From contig NC_014664.1 of assembly GCF_000166055.1 (NCBI RefSeq), positions 372,001 through 436,000 of the forward strand: a stretch of 64,000 bases of DNA, read 5' to 3'. This DNA is from Rhodomicrobium vannielii ATCC 17100 (GTDB taxonomy: Bacteria; Pseudomonadota; Alphaproteobacteria; Rhizobiales; Rhodomicrobiaceae). A model generated the notes under the pieces. That model saw only the letters and a program-made list of their open reading frames with translations. It was not told the DNA's origin and ran no database searches. Positions 37,837-47,786 of this stretch are shown piece after piece; positions within the stretch are counted from its first letter, which is position 1; every line of letters starts with the position of its first letter. Made by a program: the position numbers and the translations under genes.

Positions 37837-40800
37837 ATGGCTCAAAAGGCAGACCGAACGGGCGCAGGTTCTTCGGTCCTGGCATGCCCCCATCCGAACG
37901 CAACGGACGATCTGGCCTCCCGCTTCGCCGCGCAGCTTGTGGCTGAATCGGGTTGCTCCGATCTCGCGTCGGGGCAAGCCGCCGCGTTCACGACACTCGC
38001 GGCCGAGGCCTTCGCAAACCTGTGTCGCCGCCATTCGCCCGCGCCGGAGATTTCGATCCGGTCCCATACCTCGCATGAGGGAGAGCACATCGTCATCGAT
38101 ATCGCGAACGACGACATGCCGTTCCTGCTCGATTCGGTGCTGGGCGAGTTGCGCGAGCTTGGCCTTATCCCCTTCGTGGTCGCGCATCCGATCTTCGAGG
38201 TCGAGCGGGACGGCAACGGCCTGCTGACCGCGCTCGCGCCCGCCGCGCCCGAGCCGAACGGCCACGCCCGCGAAAGCGTCATACACCTGGAGATCCCGAG
38301 GCCCGGCATCGCGCCGTCGTTCGAAACCATCGACCGGGCGCTTCGGCGCGTGATTGGCGATACGGCCCTCGTGGTCGGCGACTTCCACGCCATGACGAAC
38401 CGCCTCCACGCCGCGATCGCCGATATCGAGCAGAACCCGCCGCCCGCGTCGCCGCAGACGAACGCCGAGGGGATCGATTTCCTGCGCTGGATCGCCGTGG
38501 ATAATTTCATATTTCTCGGCGTTCGCGAGTTTGCCTACGACGCGAAAGGCGGCGAACTGATCCCGCAGACGAAGCGAAGCCTCGGCCTCCTGCGCGATCC
38601 CGAGCGCATCGTGCTGCGCGTCGAGCCGACCCGCGTGCTGACGCCCGAAAGCCGCACCTATTATCTTAACGCGCCGCCGGTGGTGGTCATCAAGGCGAAC
38701 GCGAAATCGACCGTGCATCGCCGCGTTCACATGGACGCCATAGCGGTGAAGTTGCACGACGCCGAGCGCCGGGTGACCGGACAGATCGTCTTCGCGGGGC
38801 TTTTTACCGCCACCGCCTACAACCTTCCTGTCAACAATGTCCCCATCCTCCGCCGCACGGTGAAGAAGGTGCTTCAGCGCTCGCGCCACCCGGCCGAGAG
38901 CCACTCCGGCCGAGCGCTCATGAACGTCCTTGAGACTTTCCCCCGCGAAGAGCTTTTCCAGATATCGCCCGAGCGGCTCTCCACCATCTCCGAGGAAATC
39001 CTCAAGACCGAGCTTGCGCCCCGCCCGCGCGTGCTTGTCCGCCGCGACGAGTTCCGTCGCTTCGTCACGGTGCTCGTCTACGTGCCGCGCGAGAAGCACA
39101 ACACGAGCGTCCGAGAGCGCATCGAAGCCATGCTCGCGGAATCCTTCGACGGGCGCTTCGAGCAGACGACGCCTTATTATCCCGAAAGCGCGATGGTTCG
39201 CCTTCAGGTCGAAATCTGGAAAGCGGGCGGCGATCTTCTCGATCCCGACGAGCGCGAACTGGAAGCGAAGGTCGAGGACATCATCACCACCTGGGCGGAT
39301 CGTTTTTCCGCGCGTGTGCTCGCCGAGCGCGGCGGCGACGGGCAGGCGCTGATAGAGAAATATCGCGATGCGTTTCCGGCGGGCTATCAGGAGCGAAACG
39401 ACGCCGAGCGCGCCCTGAAGGACATAGAGCGCTTCGAAAAGCTTAACGAACGCCATCGGACCGGCATCGACCTCTACCGCGCGGGCGACGCTGAACCCGA
39501 TGCCGTGCGGGCGACGCTGCAACAGCTCGACGAGCCGCTGACGCTTTCGCGGCGCGTGCCGATCCTCGAAAATCTCGGCTTCGACGTGATTTCGGAGCGC
39601 ACCTATCTTCTTACGCCGAAGGCCAACGGCGGCGCGCGGCGGTTCTATCTGCACGACATCGACCTCCGCCTGCGCGAGGGCGACGCGGCGACGTTTTGCG
39701 AGCGGCGCGAGGCGCTGGAGGACGGCTTCCTCGCCGTGTGGGCGGATGCCGTGCCGAACGACCGCTTCAACGGGCTGATCCTCGCGGCGGGCCTCGACTG
39801 GCGGCAGGCGGCGCTGATCCGCGCCTACGCGGCCTATTACCGCCAGACGGGGGCGACCTACAGCGCCGCTTATGTTGCGGAGACGCTCGTCAAGCATGGT
39901 GTAATCGCCGCCGACCTGTTTCGCTTGTTTGAGGCGATGTTCGATCCCGCAAAGGGAAGCGATGCAGAGCGGGAGGCCGCGCGGCTGGCCATTGCAGAGC
40001 GTATCTTCGCCGCGCTCGACGCGATCCCTTCGATGGACGACGACCGCATTCTGAGGCAACTCGCGTCGCTCATCGGCGCCACGCTGCGCACGAATTTCTA
40101 TCAGCGGAGCGCGGACGGCATGCCGCCCGAGGCCATCGCGTTCAAGCTCAGAAGCCGCGACATCGAATGGCTGCCCGCGCCGAAGCCTTATGCCGAAATT
40201 TTCGTCTCTTCGCCGCGCTTCGAGGGCGTGCATCTTCGCGGCGGATCCATCGCGCGCGGCGGGCTTCGCTGGTCGAACCGCCCGCAGGATTTTCGCACCG
40301 AAATTCTCGGCCTCGCCAAGGCTCAGCAGGTGAAGAACGCAGTCATCGTGCCGCAGGGCGCGAAGGGCGGCTTCGTGCCGCGTGCGTCGGCCGGGGCAAA
40401 CCGCGACGCGACCTATGACGAGGGCGTGGCGGCCTATGAGGGCTTCGTTTCGAGCCTCCTGTCGCTCACCGACAACCTCGTGAAAGGCGAGATCGTGCCG
40501 CCCGCCGATACCGTGCGCCGCGATGGCGACGACCCCTATCTCGTCGTGGCCGCCGACAAGGGCACCGCCACCTTCTCCGACTTCGCGAACGAGATCGCCA
40601 CGAAGCGCGGCTTCTGGCTCGGCGACGCGTTCGCGAGCGGCGGCTCGGCGGGCTACGACCATAAGAAGATGGGCATCACGGCGCGCGGCGCGTGGGAGGC
40701 GGTGAAGCGTCATTTCCGCGAGATGAACGTCGATATCCAGACGACGCCGTTCACGGTGGCGGGCGTGGGCGATATGTCGGGCGACGTGTTCGGCAACGGC

Positions 40801-42633
40801 ATGCTGTTGTCGCGAAAGATCCGCCTCGTCGCCGCCTTCGATCACCGCGACATCTTCATAGATCCCGACCCGGACACCGGGACGAGCTTCGAGGAGCGAA
40901 AGCGCCTGTTCGAGCGCCCGCGGTCGAGCTGGCAGGATTACGACCGCGCGAAGATTTCGGCGGACGGCGGCGTCTATAGCCGCAAGGAGAAGTCTATCGC
41001 GCTTTCGGACGCCGCGCAGAAGCTGCTGGGCGTCGGCGCGCAGGCCACGCCGCAAGATGTGATGGCTGCGATCCTTCGCGCGGATGTTGATCTGCTCTGG
41101 TTCGGCGGCATCGGCACCTATGTGCGCGCCAGCACCGAAACGGACGCGCAAGCCGGCGATAAGGCGAACGACGCGATCCGCGCGGCGGCGAACGAGCTTC
41201 GCGCGAAGGTGATTGGCGAGGGCGCGAACCTCGGCGTGACGCAGCGCGGGCGCATCGAGTTTGCGCTCGCAGGTGGTCGCATCAACACCGACGCCATCGA
41301 CAACTCGGCGGGCGTGAACACCTCCGACGTCGAGGTGAACATCAAGATTGCGCTCAGTCGTGCAGTCGCGGAAGGCAGGATCGACACGCCGGAGCGCAAC
41401 GCGATCCTCGCCGCGATGACCGATGATGTCGCCGCCGCCGTGTTGCGCAACAACTATCTGCAAACGCTCGCGCTCAGCGTCGCCGAAAGCGACGGGCTTG
41501 CCGAACTCGGCTTCCAGCAGCGTCTCATCCAGCGCCTCGTGAAGGAAGGCCGCCTCAACCGCGCCGTGGAAGCGCTGCCGACCGACGCTCACCTTGCCGA
41601 GCGCGCGACGCAGGGGAAGCCGCTGACGCGGCCCGAGCTCGCCGTGCTGCTCGCCTACGCGAAGATCGTGCTCGAAGACGACCTCGTGAAGACAAAGGCG
41701 CTGGACGATCCATTCCTCGCCCGCGAACTCCCGGCCTATTTCCCGCCTGCCATGCGCGAGCGTTTCGCCGCCGAAATCGACGCCCATCCGCTGCGCCGCG
41801 CCATCATCGCGACGAGCCTCGCGAACGACATCGTCAATCGCGGCGGCCCGACCTTCGTCGTGCGGCTGATGGATGAAACCGGCCAGTCGCCGGAGGCCGT
41901 CGCCTGCGCCTTCGCGGCGGTGTGCGCGATTTACGATCTGTCCGCGATCCACGCCGGGCTCGATGCACTCGACGGCCGGATCGATAGCGTCGAACAGCTT
42001 CGGCTGTATCGCTTCGTGCGCGATCTGCTACGGCGGCAGAGTGGCTTTTTCCTCCGCCAGCACCGCTTCAGGGACGGGCTGGAGCAGGGCATCGCGCCCT
42101 ACGCGCAAGGCATCGCAGCCCTTTCGGCCGAGATGGCGACGCTCTTGCCGGAAAAGGCGGTTGCGCGGCTCGGCGAGGCTGAGGCGCGCCTCCGCGAGAT
42201 CGGCCTATCGCCCGATTTCGCCCGGCGGGTCGCGGCGCTCGAACCGCTGGCGCAGGCGCTCGACATCGTGCGCGTCGCCGGGGACATGGAAACGCCGGTC
42301 GAGGACGCCGCGCGCGTCGTGTTCGCCATCCGCGACGCGTTCCATCTGGACGACATCGCGGCGGCGTCCGAGGCGCTCGCGGGCGGCGACCATTTCAACC
42401 GTCTCGCCGTGGACGCGAGCCTCGCGGGCATCGCTTCGGCGCAACGGCGGCTCGCCCGCAGCATCCTCGCGCAATCGACGCGACGCCCGGATTTCGCGAC
42501 ATGGCGCGCCCGCAACGAAGCGCCTGTGAGCCGCGTCGCCGAAGGGCTCGCCGAGGTGCTCTCCGGGCGCGGTCTGACGCTCGCGAAACTCACCGTCGCC
42601 GTGGCGCAGTTCCGCGATCTGTCGGCGCCGTAA
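37837..42633 (+). CDS. NAD-dependent glutamate dehydrogenase, large (~180 kDa) type
   Basis: The 1598-residue enzyme converts glutamate to 2-oxoglutarate and ammonia with NAD+. Its length and layout fit the large bacterial GDH class: a long regulatory N-terminal half with ACT-like segments (IVIDIANDDMPFLLDSVLGE), then the catalytic core with GLRWSNRPQDFRTEILGLAK, the active-site Lys region KNAVIVPQGAKGGF near residue 832, GFWLGDAFASGGSAGYDHKK, and VAGVGDMSGDVFGNGML for nucleotide binding. ATG 37837 has GGAG 6 bases upstream; ATG 37825 is possible. ridA follows 85 bases later, a meaningful neighbour because RidA clears reactive imines of amino acid metabolism. Confidence 0.94.
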   Translation: MAQKADRTGAGSSVLACPHPNATDDLASRFAAQLVAESGCSDLASGQAAAFTTLAAEAFANLCRRHSPAPEISIRSHTSHEGEHIVIDIANDDMPFLLDSVLGELRELGLIPFVVAHPIFEVERDGNGLLTALAPAAPEPNGHARESVIHLEIPRPGIAPSFETIDRALRRVIGDTALVVGDFHAMTNRLHAAIADIEQNPPPASPQTNAEGIDFLRWIAVDNFIFLGVREFAYDAKGGELIPQTKRSLGLLRDPERIVLRVEPTRVLTPESRTYYLNAPPVVVIKANAKSTVHRRVHMDAIAVKLHDAERRVTGQIVFAGLFTATAYNLPVNNVPILRRTVKKVLQRSRHPAESHSGRALMNVLETFPREELFQISPERLSTISEEILKTELAPRPRVLVRRDEFRRFVTVLVYVPREKHNTSVRERIEAMLAESFDGRFEQTTPYYPESAMVRLQVEIWKAGGDLLDPDERELEAKVEDIITTWADRFSARVLAERGGDGQALIEKYRDAFPAGYQERNDAERALKDIERFEKLNERHRTGIDLYRAGDAEPDAVRATLQQLDEPLTLSRRVPILENLGFDVISERTYLLTPKANGGARRFYLHDIDLRLREGDAATFCERREALEDGFLAVWADAVPNDRFNGLILAAGLDWRQAALIRAYAAYYRQTGATYSAAYVAETLVKHGVIAADLFRLFEAMFDPAKGSDAEREAARLAIAERIFAALDAIPSMDDDRILRQLASLIGATLRTNFYQRSADGMPPEAIAFKLRSRDIEWLPAPKPYAEIFVSSPRFEGVHLRGGSIARGGLRWSNRPQDFRTEILGLAKAQQVKNAVIVPQGAKGGFVPRASAGANRDATYDEGVAAYEGFVSSLLSLTDNLVKGEIVPPADTVRRDGDDPYLVVAADKGTATFSDFANEIATKRGFWLGDAFASGGSAGYDHKKMGITARGAWEAVKRHFREMNVDIQTTPFTVAGVGDMSGDVFGNGMLLSRKIRLVAAFDHRDIFIDPDPDTGTSFEERKRLFERPRSSWQDYDRAKISADGGVYSRKEKSIALSDAAQKLLGVGAQATPQDVMAAILRADVDLLWFGGIGTYVRASTETDAQAGDKANDAIRAAANELRAKVIGEGANLGVTQRGRIEFALAGGRINTDAIDNSAGVNTSDVEVNIKIALSRAVAEGRIDTPERNAILAAMTDDVAAAVLRNNYLQTLALSVAESDGLAELGFQQRLIQRLVKEGRLNRAVEALPTDAHLAERATQGKPLTRPELAVLLAYAKIVLEDDLVKTKALDDPFLARELPAYFPPAMRERFAAEIDAHPLRRAIIATSLANDIVNRGGPTFVVRLMDETGQSPEAVACAFAAVCAIYDLSAIHAGLDALDGRIDSVEQLRLYRFVRDLLRRQSGFFLRQHRFRDGLEQGIAPYAQGIAALSAEMATLLPEKAVARLGEAEARLREIGLSPDFARRVAALEPLAQALDIVRVAGDMETPVEDAARVVFAIRDAFHLDDIAAASEALAGGDHFNRLAVDASLAGIASAQRRLARSILAQSTRRPDFATWRARNEAPVSRVAEGLAEVLSGRGLTLAKLTVAVAQFRDLSAP

Positions 42634-42718
42634 GGCCGCGATGGCGGCGCGAACCCGCTTCCCCGACGCCGCTGGCTCGTGTATCCCTTGGCCGGAACAG
42701 GAAATTTCGGAGGATGCC

Positions 42719-43108
42719 ATGACACGTCGCGCCATCATCGATGCACCGGGCCTTGGAAAGGCGCTCGGGCCATATTCCCGTGCCGTCTGGGCGGGTAACA
42801 CGCTTTTCCTGTCGGGCCAACTCGGCACCGAGCCGGCGACGAACAAGCTCGTCGAGGGCGGCGCGGGCCCCGAGACGGACCAGATCCTGAAAGGGATCGC
42901 CGCCGTGCTGAAAGAGGCGGGCCTGACCCTCGACAATGTCGTGAAATCGAACGTCTACCTCACCGACATGACCGACTTCGCAGCCATGAACGCCGTCTAT
43001 GAGACGCACTTCACGGCGCCATATCCGTCGCGCACGACCATCGGCATCACGGCGCTTCCGGGTGGCGCGCATGTCGAGATCGAAGTCGTCGCGGTGAAAG
43101 ATGTGTAG
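42719..43108 (+). CDS. ridA: RidA family enamine/imine deaminase
   Basis: RidA hydrolyses reactive 2-aminoacrylate and related enamines to keto acids and ammonia. The 129-residue chorismate-mutase-like subunit has GPYSRAVWAGNTLFLSGQLG, VVKSNVYLTDMTDFAAMN and the catalytic Arg105 in YPSRTTIGI, with Glu near the C-terminus (VEIEVVAV). A strong GGAGG precedes ATG 42719. The protein would act as a trimer in the cytoplasm. It is next to glutamate dehydrogenase and may share its transcript. Confidence 0.93.
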   Translation: MTRRAIIDAPGLGKALGPYSRAVWAGNTLFLSGQLGTEPATNKLVEGGAGPETDQILKGIAAVLKEAGLTLDNVVKSNVYLTDMTDFAAMNAVYETHFTAPYPSRTTIGITALPGGAHVEIEVVAVKDV

Positions 43109-43449
43109 CAACGTATGCGGCAGAGCACTGGCGGAGACCGGTTCTCCCGCCCCTAGATAAGAACCTGGAGCGCGTCCGCGATACAGTTTAGCGCTGACGC
43201 GCTTCAGTCCAGCCGCCGAATACGGTCGGCAATCTACATGCGGCTGCTTTGACTGGCGGAAGTCGGCTGCGGGCAAGCAGCCCCCCTCCAGCCGCGATCG
43301 GCTGAGCGGTCTCGGCGCATCAGCGCTACGCCCACGGCCTCCCTCTCAACGGATCTGCCATTTCAATCTGACAACTCGCTGACATCGAAGTTCAGCGAGC
43401 CGTAATGCTGCGGCTCGCATACTCGATTTGCAAGTGAGGAGAACACATC
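43109..43449. other. Intergenic region with two hairpins
   Basis: This 341-bp gap has no gene that I can support. An imperfect hairpin at 43130-43151 (GGCGGAGA with TCTCCCGCC) may end the ridA transcript. A perfect 8-bp stem at 43395-43402/43411-43418 sits in the leader of the next gene, 32 bases before its ATG. Confidence 0.45.
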
Positions 43450-43701
43450 ATGATCACGAAACGCATCGCGCTTTTTGCAGCGGCTGCCGCCATGCTTATG
43501 TCGGCGGATGCAGCCTTCGCCCAGCGCTATGGCCGCGGCCCGGTCGCAACGGTGTGCGCGGCCGACATCAACCGCCATTGCAATCGCCTGCACCATGGGC
43601 GCGGCGAAGTTCGCGCGTGCCTTCAATCGAATTGGCGCAGGCTGTCGCACGATTGTCGATCCGTGTTGAGAAACCCAGGCGGCGGTCAGCGCTGGAGGTA
43701 G
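43450..43701 (+). CDS. Exported cysteine-rich repeat (GLG1-like) small protein
   Basis: The 83-residue protein has a signal peptide (ITKRIALFAAAAAMLMSADA, cleavage after AFA near residue 24). The mature part has one copy of the Cys-rich repeat found in GLG1/ESL-1: VCAADINRHCNRL, then EVRACLQSNWRRLSHDCRSV, with four Cys spaced as C-x7-C-x12-C-x10-C or so. Small one-repeat versions are common in alphaproteobacteria, without a proven role. GAGGAGA precedes ATG 43450. Confidence 0.75.
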   Translation: MITKRIALFAAAAAMLMSADAAFAQRYGRGPVATVCAADINRHCNRLHHGRGEVRACLQSNWRRLSHDCRSVLRNPGGGQRWR

Positions 43702-43813
43702 TTAGAGCGTATCCGCTTCTGATGGATTCAAGCGCGCGCTCTAGCTCTGTGCTTTATCGTGCGTTTACGTCCAGACGCGCTCTTGCTCGATGGTTGCCCC
43801 GATGGAGGGTGTT

Positions 43814-44296
43814 ATGAGCAGAACTGCAATTTGTATCTCAGCCACGCTCTTCGGATTTGCGGCGATTGCTGCTCCCGCGCTCGCGCAAAAGGGAACGGGT
43901 GAGCCGTCGGGTGTCGCGCGGCAGGGCCTGAAACTTCCCGTCGAAGCCATGTCGGGCACCATCGAGGCCATCAAGATCGGACGGTGCGAAAAGACGACGG
44001 GACGCTCCGCCGAGGGCGCCCATCTCATCGTGCAGATGCCGGATGCGAAGATCAACTTGCATCTCGGCCCGACGTTCGCCCTTCGCGACGAGCTGAAACA
44101 GCTCTCCGTGGGCCAAAACATTTCGTTCGAGGCGTTCAGGACGGACCGCATGCCAAAGGGCGCCTACATCGCCAAATCCATCAGGGCGGGCGACAAGGTC
44201 TTCGCTTTGAGGAACGACAGTTTACGCCCGATCTGGGCGCGCGGTCGCGGCGGCGGCCTGCCGGTTGCGCGCGGCGGCGGAATCTGCTGGTGGTGA
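43814..44296 (+). CDS. Exported protein of unknown function
   Basis: The 160-residue protein has a signal peptide (ICISATLFGFAAIAAPALA, cleavage after ALA near residue 24). The mature region (MSGTIEAIKIGRCEKTTGRS, INLHLGPTFALRDELKQLSV, ISFEAFRTDRMPKGAYIAKS) looks like a small OB-fold or beta-barrel domain, and the end is Gly/Arg-rich with GGGICWW. I recognise no named family. GGAGGG precedes ATG 43814. A c'-type cytochrome gene starts 40 bases later, so the two may be co-transcribed and share a periplasmic redox or metal role (inference). Confidence 0.68.
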   Translation: MSRTAICISATLFGFAAIAAPALAQKGTGEPSGVARQGLKLPVEAMSGTIEAIKIGRCEKTTGRSAEGAHLIVQMPDAKINLHLGPTFALRDELKQLSVGQNISFEAFRTDRMPKGAYIAKSIRAGDKVFALRNDSLRPIWARGRGGGLPVARGGGICWW

Positions 44297-44336
44297 CGTT
44301 TGCCTCAAAGCGGAGATCCCCGAGCGGGATAACACA

Positions 44337-44762
44337 ATGCGAAAAACAGTTCTGGCTGCCGTCATGCTTTCCGTTCTTGCAGTCTCCGCGAGGGCCGATG
44401 ACAATCGAATTGCCATCGACCTTCCGCCCGACATCAAGGCGCGCTTCCTTGAGCAGATGCGCACCCATATGAATGCGCTCAACGACGTGATCCATCTCAT
44501 GGCCGCGGGGAAGGTCCGCGAAGCCGGATCGGTCGCAAGCAGCGAAATGGCGACCGGCAAGGGAAAGGGCATCGGGCGCTTCATGCCGCCGGAGTTCAGG
44601 GAAATGGGCTTCGATTACCATCGCAGCGCCGGCGATTTTGCCCGCCTGACCGCCGAGATTTCCGAACCGATGGATGCCGCGGGTTGGGAGAAAGCGGTGG
44701 GCGGCGTCGCCCAGATCACGGCGCGATGCTCGGCGTGCCACGCGACGTTCCGCGTGAAGTGA
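44337..44762 (+). CDS. Cytochrome c'-like class II c-type cytochrome
   Basis: The 141-residue periplasmic protein has a signal peptide ending near ARA-D (residues 18-21), a helical body (DIKARFLEQMRTHMNALNDV) and the heme-binding CSACH at 131-135, very close to the C-terminus. A C-terminal CxxCH in a four-helix protein is the mark of class II cytochromes such as cytochrome c', which bind NO or carry electrons. Attachment needs the host's cytochrome c maturation system, not seen here. ATG 44337 is the start; the upstream extension overlaps the preceding gene in another frame. Confidence 0.8.
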   Translation: MRKTVLAAVMLSVLAVSARADDNRIAIDLPPDIKARFLEQMRTHMNALNDVIHLMAAGKVREAGSVASSEMATGKGKGIGRFMPPEFREMGFDYHRSAGDFARLTAEISEPMDAAGWEKAVGGVAQITARCSACHATFRVK

Positions 44763-44783
44763 AGCCCGGACGGCCGCACACTT

Positions 44784-44813
44784 GAGCCGGGGTGATGCGA
44801 TTGAGCCCGGCTC
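44784..44813 (+). terminator. Hairpin after the cytochrome gene
   Basis: GAGCCGGG (44784-44791) pairs perfectly with CCCGGCTC (44806-44813) around a 14-base loop, 21 bases past the stop codon. No T-run follows. Confidence 0.4.
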
Positions 44814-45043
44814 GGCCATACGGGAAAGCTAAAGCGCGCCGCGCCTCAAGGTTGCGCTATCGTTAACTTGCCACGTCTGTTTTTACCGCTTAACGTGTGC
44901 GATACACGGGTGGGCGACTGGAGCGCGTTCGCAAGAACGCGCGTTCGGCTGCCTTTTTTCTGTGAGTATGGCGGTCTGTATTAGGGCGCCGCGCGTCGGG
45001 CAAGCGGCGGGGCCTGAGGGCCTAGGGGCTGGAGAGGGTTGTT

Positions 45044-47221
45044 ATGAAGGTGAGTTTTACGTCGCGGCTGGCGCTGATCGCCTGTCTCTCGGCCGTTGTC
45101 CCGCAGGCGATGGCGCAGGATGCGGATAGCCGCCCGCCGCTCGCCGATCTGGATGCGCTGGCGATGGAGCCGCAGACCGAAGCGGCGCCCGAAAACGCCG
45201 CACCCGCGCCCGGTTCTCTGGACGATATCAAGGCGGAAGTTTCGCCGCATGCACCCCGCACCGCTGCCACGCATGAGGGTAATCCCTCCGTCAGAAATGC
45301 CGCCGCGAAGCACGAAACCCCGCCCGCCGCACCGGTCGAGTCCACGGTCGAAAATGCAATTGCCGATCCCCTCGCTCCGAAGGACGACGAGGACGGCCCG
45401 GCCCTGCTCGCGCCCGGTGCGCCGACGCATCCGGCGGTTGCCGCTGAAGCGCCCGCTGGCGATCCCGTTGCGCCGCTCGTTGTCGAGCGCGTCGCCAACG
45501 CAGGCGGCAAGGCGGATGCACGCGACGATGTCAGCGCCGTGAAGACCTTCTACACCGCGACCAAGGGCAAGCCCGTCTGGACCTCGGCCGAGGGCTTCAC
45601 GCCCGCCGCGACGAAGGCCATCCGCGAGATCCGCGCCGCCGACAGCTATGGCCTCGATGCCTCGGCTTTCGAGCTTCCCGCCAGTGCCGGTGCAACGCCG
45701 GAAGCCCGCGCCGAAGCCGAGGTTAAGCTTAGCCTCGCAATCCTCAAATATGCGCGCCATGCACGCGGCGGTCGTATCGATCCGCCGTCCATCAGCCCCG
45801 CGATGGACCGCAAGCCGCATGTCTACGAGCCGAAATCGGTGCTCGAAGCCATCGCCGCCGCTGACGACGCGGATGCCTATCTGCGCGGCCTCCATCCGAA
45901 ATCGGAGCAGTTCAAGCGGCTTCGCCAGGCGCTCATCGCGCTCGGCAAGACGACCGACAGCGGCACCTCATCCATCCGCATCCCGGCCGGGAAGACGTTC
46001 AAGCCCGGCGACGACGATGCGCAGATCGCGCTTATCAGGAAGCGCCTCAACGCCGGTCTCGACGCGCCGCGAGACACGATATACGACGAGGCGCTGCTCG
46101 TGGCGGTGAACCGCTTCCAGAAGGAACGTGGCCTCAACGTAAACGGCATCGTCGACAAGAAGCTTCGCGCGGCGCTGAACGAGGGCGCGGGCGGCTCGGT
46201 CGATGAAAAGAAGATGCGCCTCATCGTGAACATGGAGCGCTGGCGCTGGATGCCGGACGATCTTGGCGAGTTCTATGTGTGGAATTCGATCCCGGAACAG
46301 ACTACGCGCGTGTTCGATCGCGGCCGGGTCGCGTTTCAGGAGCGCATCGTCGTCGGCAAGCCCACATCGCAGACGCCATCGTTCTCGGCGAAAATGCAGT
46401 TCGTCATCTTTAATCCCGAATGGGGTGTGCCGGACGGCATAAAGGCAAATGAGATTGCACCGAAGCTGAGGCGAGCGGCGCCGAGCGGACCCTCGGACGA
46501 TCTTTTCTCGTTCCTCGGCGGCCGGAGCGGCGGCGGTGGAGGTGGCGGCGCGTCGAGCGTTCTTCAGCGCCTCGGCGGCCTTCGCGTGACCTATAACGGG
46601 CGCGATGTCGATCCCGATTCCGTCGACTGGTCGCGCGTGGACGCGCGCCGCTACAGTTTCATTCAGCCTGCAGGGCCGCGAAATGCGCTCGGCGTGGTGA
46701 AATTCCGCTTCCCCAACAAGCACGACGTCTACATGCACGACACGCCGGAAAAGAGCCTGTTCGGCTCGGCGACGCGCGCTTTCAGCCATGGCTGCATGCG
46801 CACGCAAAATCCGGTTCGTTTCGCTGAAGTCATCCTCGCGTACGACAACGGGACGACGCCAGAGCAGATCCGCCGCCAGATTGAGAGCGGTCAGACGACA
46901 GAGAACAAGCTCACCAAGACGATCCCGGTTCACATGGTGTATTTCACAGCGGCGCCGGACGAGAAGGGCGATATTCGCTATTTTTCGGATCTCTACGGCC
47001 TTGACGCCCGTGTGGCGAGCGCCCTGAAGGGTGAGAACTTCCGGTTTGAGGGCGATCCCGTTGTGGCAGTGGCGCAGGAGTCGGCACCTCCGCAACGGGA
47101 GGCGCAGGACAGCACCCAGCGGCTCGATCAATATGGACGCCCGGTTCGCGGTGCCGATCCTTACGGCCAGCCGCAGCGGGGCCCGCGCGGGCGCGAAGCC
47201 TGGAGCCCGTTCGACTGGTAG
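45044..47221 (+). CDS. Murein L,D-transpeptidase, YcbB/LdtD-like
   Basis: The 725-residue exported enzyme should form 3-3 cross-links in peptidoglycan or attach proteins to it. A signal peptide (SFTSRLALIACLSAVVPQAM, then A-Q) is followed by an Ala/Pro-rich linker, a YcbB-type scaffold domain (VKTFYTATKGKPVWTSAEGF), a peptidoglycan-binding segment (LLVAVNRFQKERGLNVNGIV), and the YkuD catalytic domain with SHGCMRTQNP, the nucleophile Cys falling near residue 583. The Gly-rich insert near 490 is in the usual mobile loop. A C-terminal Gln/Pro/Arg-rich tail is extra. Its function complements the carboxypeptidase at 30.6 kb. Confidence 0.9.
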   Translation: MKVSFTSRLALIACLSAVVPQAMAQDADSRPPLADLDALAMEPQTEAAPENAAPAPGSLDDIKAEVSPHAPRTAATHEGNPSVRNAAAKHETPPAAPVESTVENAIADPLAPKDDEDGPALLAPGAPTHPAVAAEAPAGDPVAPLVVERVANAGGKADARDDVSAVKTFYTATKGKPVWTSAEGFTPAATKAIREIRAADSYGLDASAFELPASAGATPEARAEAEVKLSLAILKYARHARGGRIDPPSISPAMDRKPHVYEPKSVLEAIAAADDADAYLRGLHPKSEQFKRLRQALIALGKTTDSGTSSIRIPAGKTFKPGDDDAQIALIRKRLNAGLDAPRDTIYDEALLVAVNRFQKERGLNVNGIVDKKLRAALNEGAGGSVDEKKMRLIVNMERWRWMPDDLGEFYVWNSIPEQTTRVFDRGRVAFQERIVVGKPTSQTPSFSAKMQFVIFNPEWGVPDGIKANEIAPKLRRAAPSGPSDDLFSFLGGRSGGGGGGGASSVLQRLGGLRVTYNGRDVDPDSVDWSRVDARRYSFIQPAGPRNALGVVKFRFPNKHDVYMHDTPEKSLFGSATRAFSHGCMRTQNPVRFAEVILAYDNGTTPEQIRRQIESGQTTENKLTKTIPVHMVYFTAAPDEKGDIRYFSDLYGLDARVASALKGENFRFEGDPVVAVAQESAPPQREAQDSTQRLDQYGRPVRGADPYGQPQRGPRGREAWSPFDW

Positions 47222-47411
47222 CCAGGCGGCAAAGATGTCGTCGCGAACCGCCACCTCGACTGAGTTCGGGGTGGGGTCTCGCCGCCGTCAAATCCCTGTG
47301 CGCAAGATCGGGTGACGCGCTGGACATCTTGACGCTTCCGGTCATGCCCTCCTACCTTTCGTGGGACTGAATCAGCGGCGGTTTGGGCCGCGCAACACCA
47401 AGAGGCTTTCC

Positions 47412-47741
47412 ATGGCAACCACTGCCGTGTCCGATGCATCTTTCGAACAGGACGTGAAAAATGCCGAGCTTCCCGTGCTCGTCGACTTCTGGGCGGAATG
47501 GTGCGGACCGTGCCGCACGGTCGGCCCGATCCTTGAGGAACTTTCCGAAGAGTTCGCTGGCCAGCTCAAGGTCGTGAAGCTCGACGTCGAGAGCAATCCG
47601 GGGATCGCGCAGGCCTACAACATTCGCGGCATCCCGGCGCTTCTTCTGTTCAAGAATGGCGAGGTTGCCGGTCAGCAGATCGGCGCGCTGCCGAAGCAGC
47701 AGCTTCGCGCATGGATCTCGGGCGCGATTGCGTCTGTCTGA
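47412..47741 (+). CDS. trxA: Thioredoxin
   Basis: This small dithiol reductant of the cytoplasm has 109 residues. The active site WCGPC places the two redox Cys at 31 and 34; VLVDFWAEW precedes it, and the conserved cis-Pro loop is RGIPALLLF. LDVESNPGIAQAYNI matches the thioredoxin family exactly. ATG 47412 gives the normal length; the upstream extension is not conserved. A strong terminator follows within 50 bases, so the gene is likely its own unit. Confidence 0.96.
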   Translation: MATTAVSDASFEQDVKNAELPVLVDFWAEWCGPCRTVGPILEELSEEFAGQLKVVKLDVESNPGIAQAYNIRGIPALLLFKNGEVAGQQIGALPKQQLRAWISGAIASV

Positions 47742-47786
47742 TTGAGCCTGTTCGCGGCCGTCTCGACAGCGCCGCCCGCATGAACG

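Noticed and set aside
37819-41952. 1377-codon minus-strand ORF opposite the glutamate dehydrogenase gene
   Set aside because: It is a GC-rich antisense shadow: Arg/His/Ala-rich composition, no family motifs, and the plus-strand gene is unmistakable.
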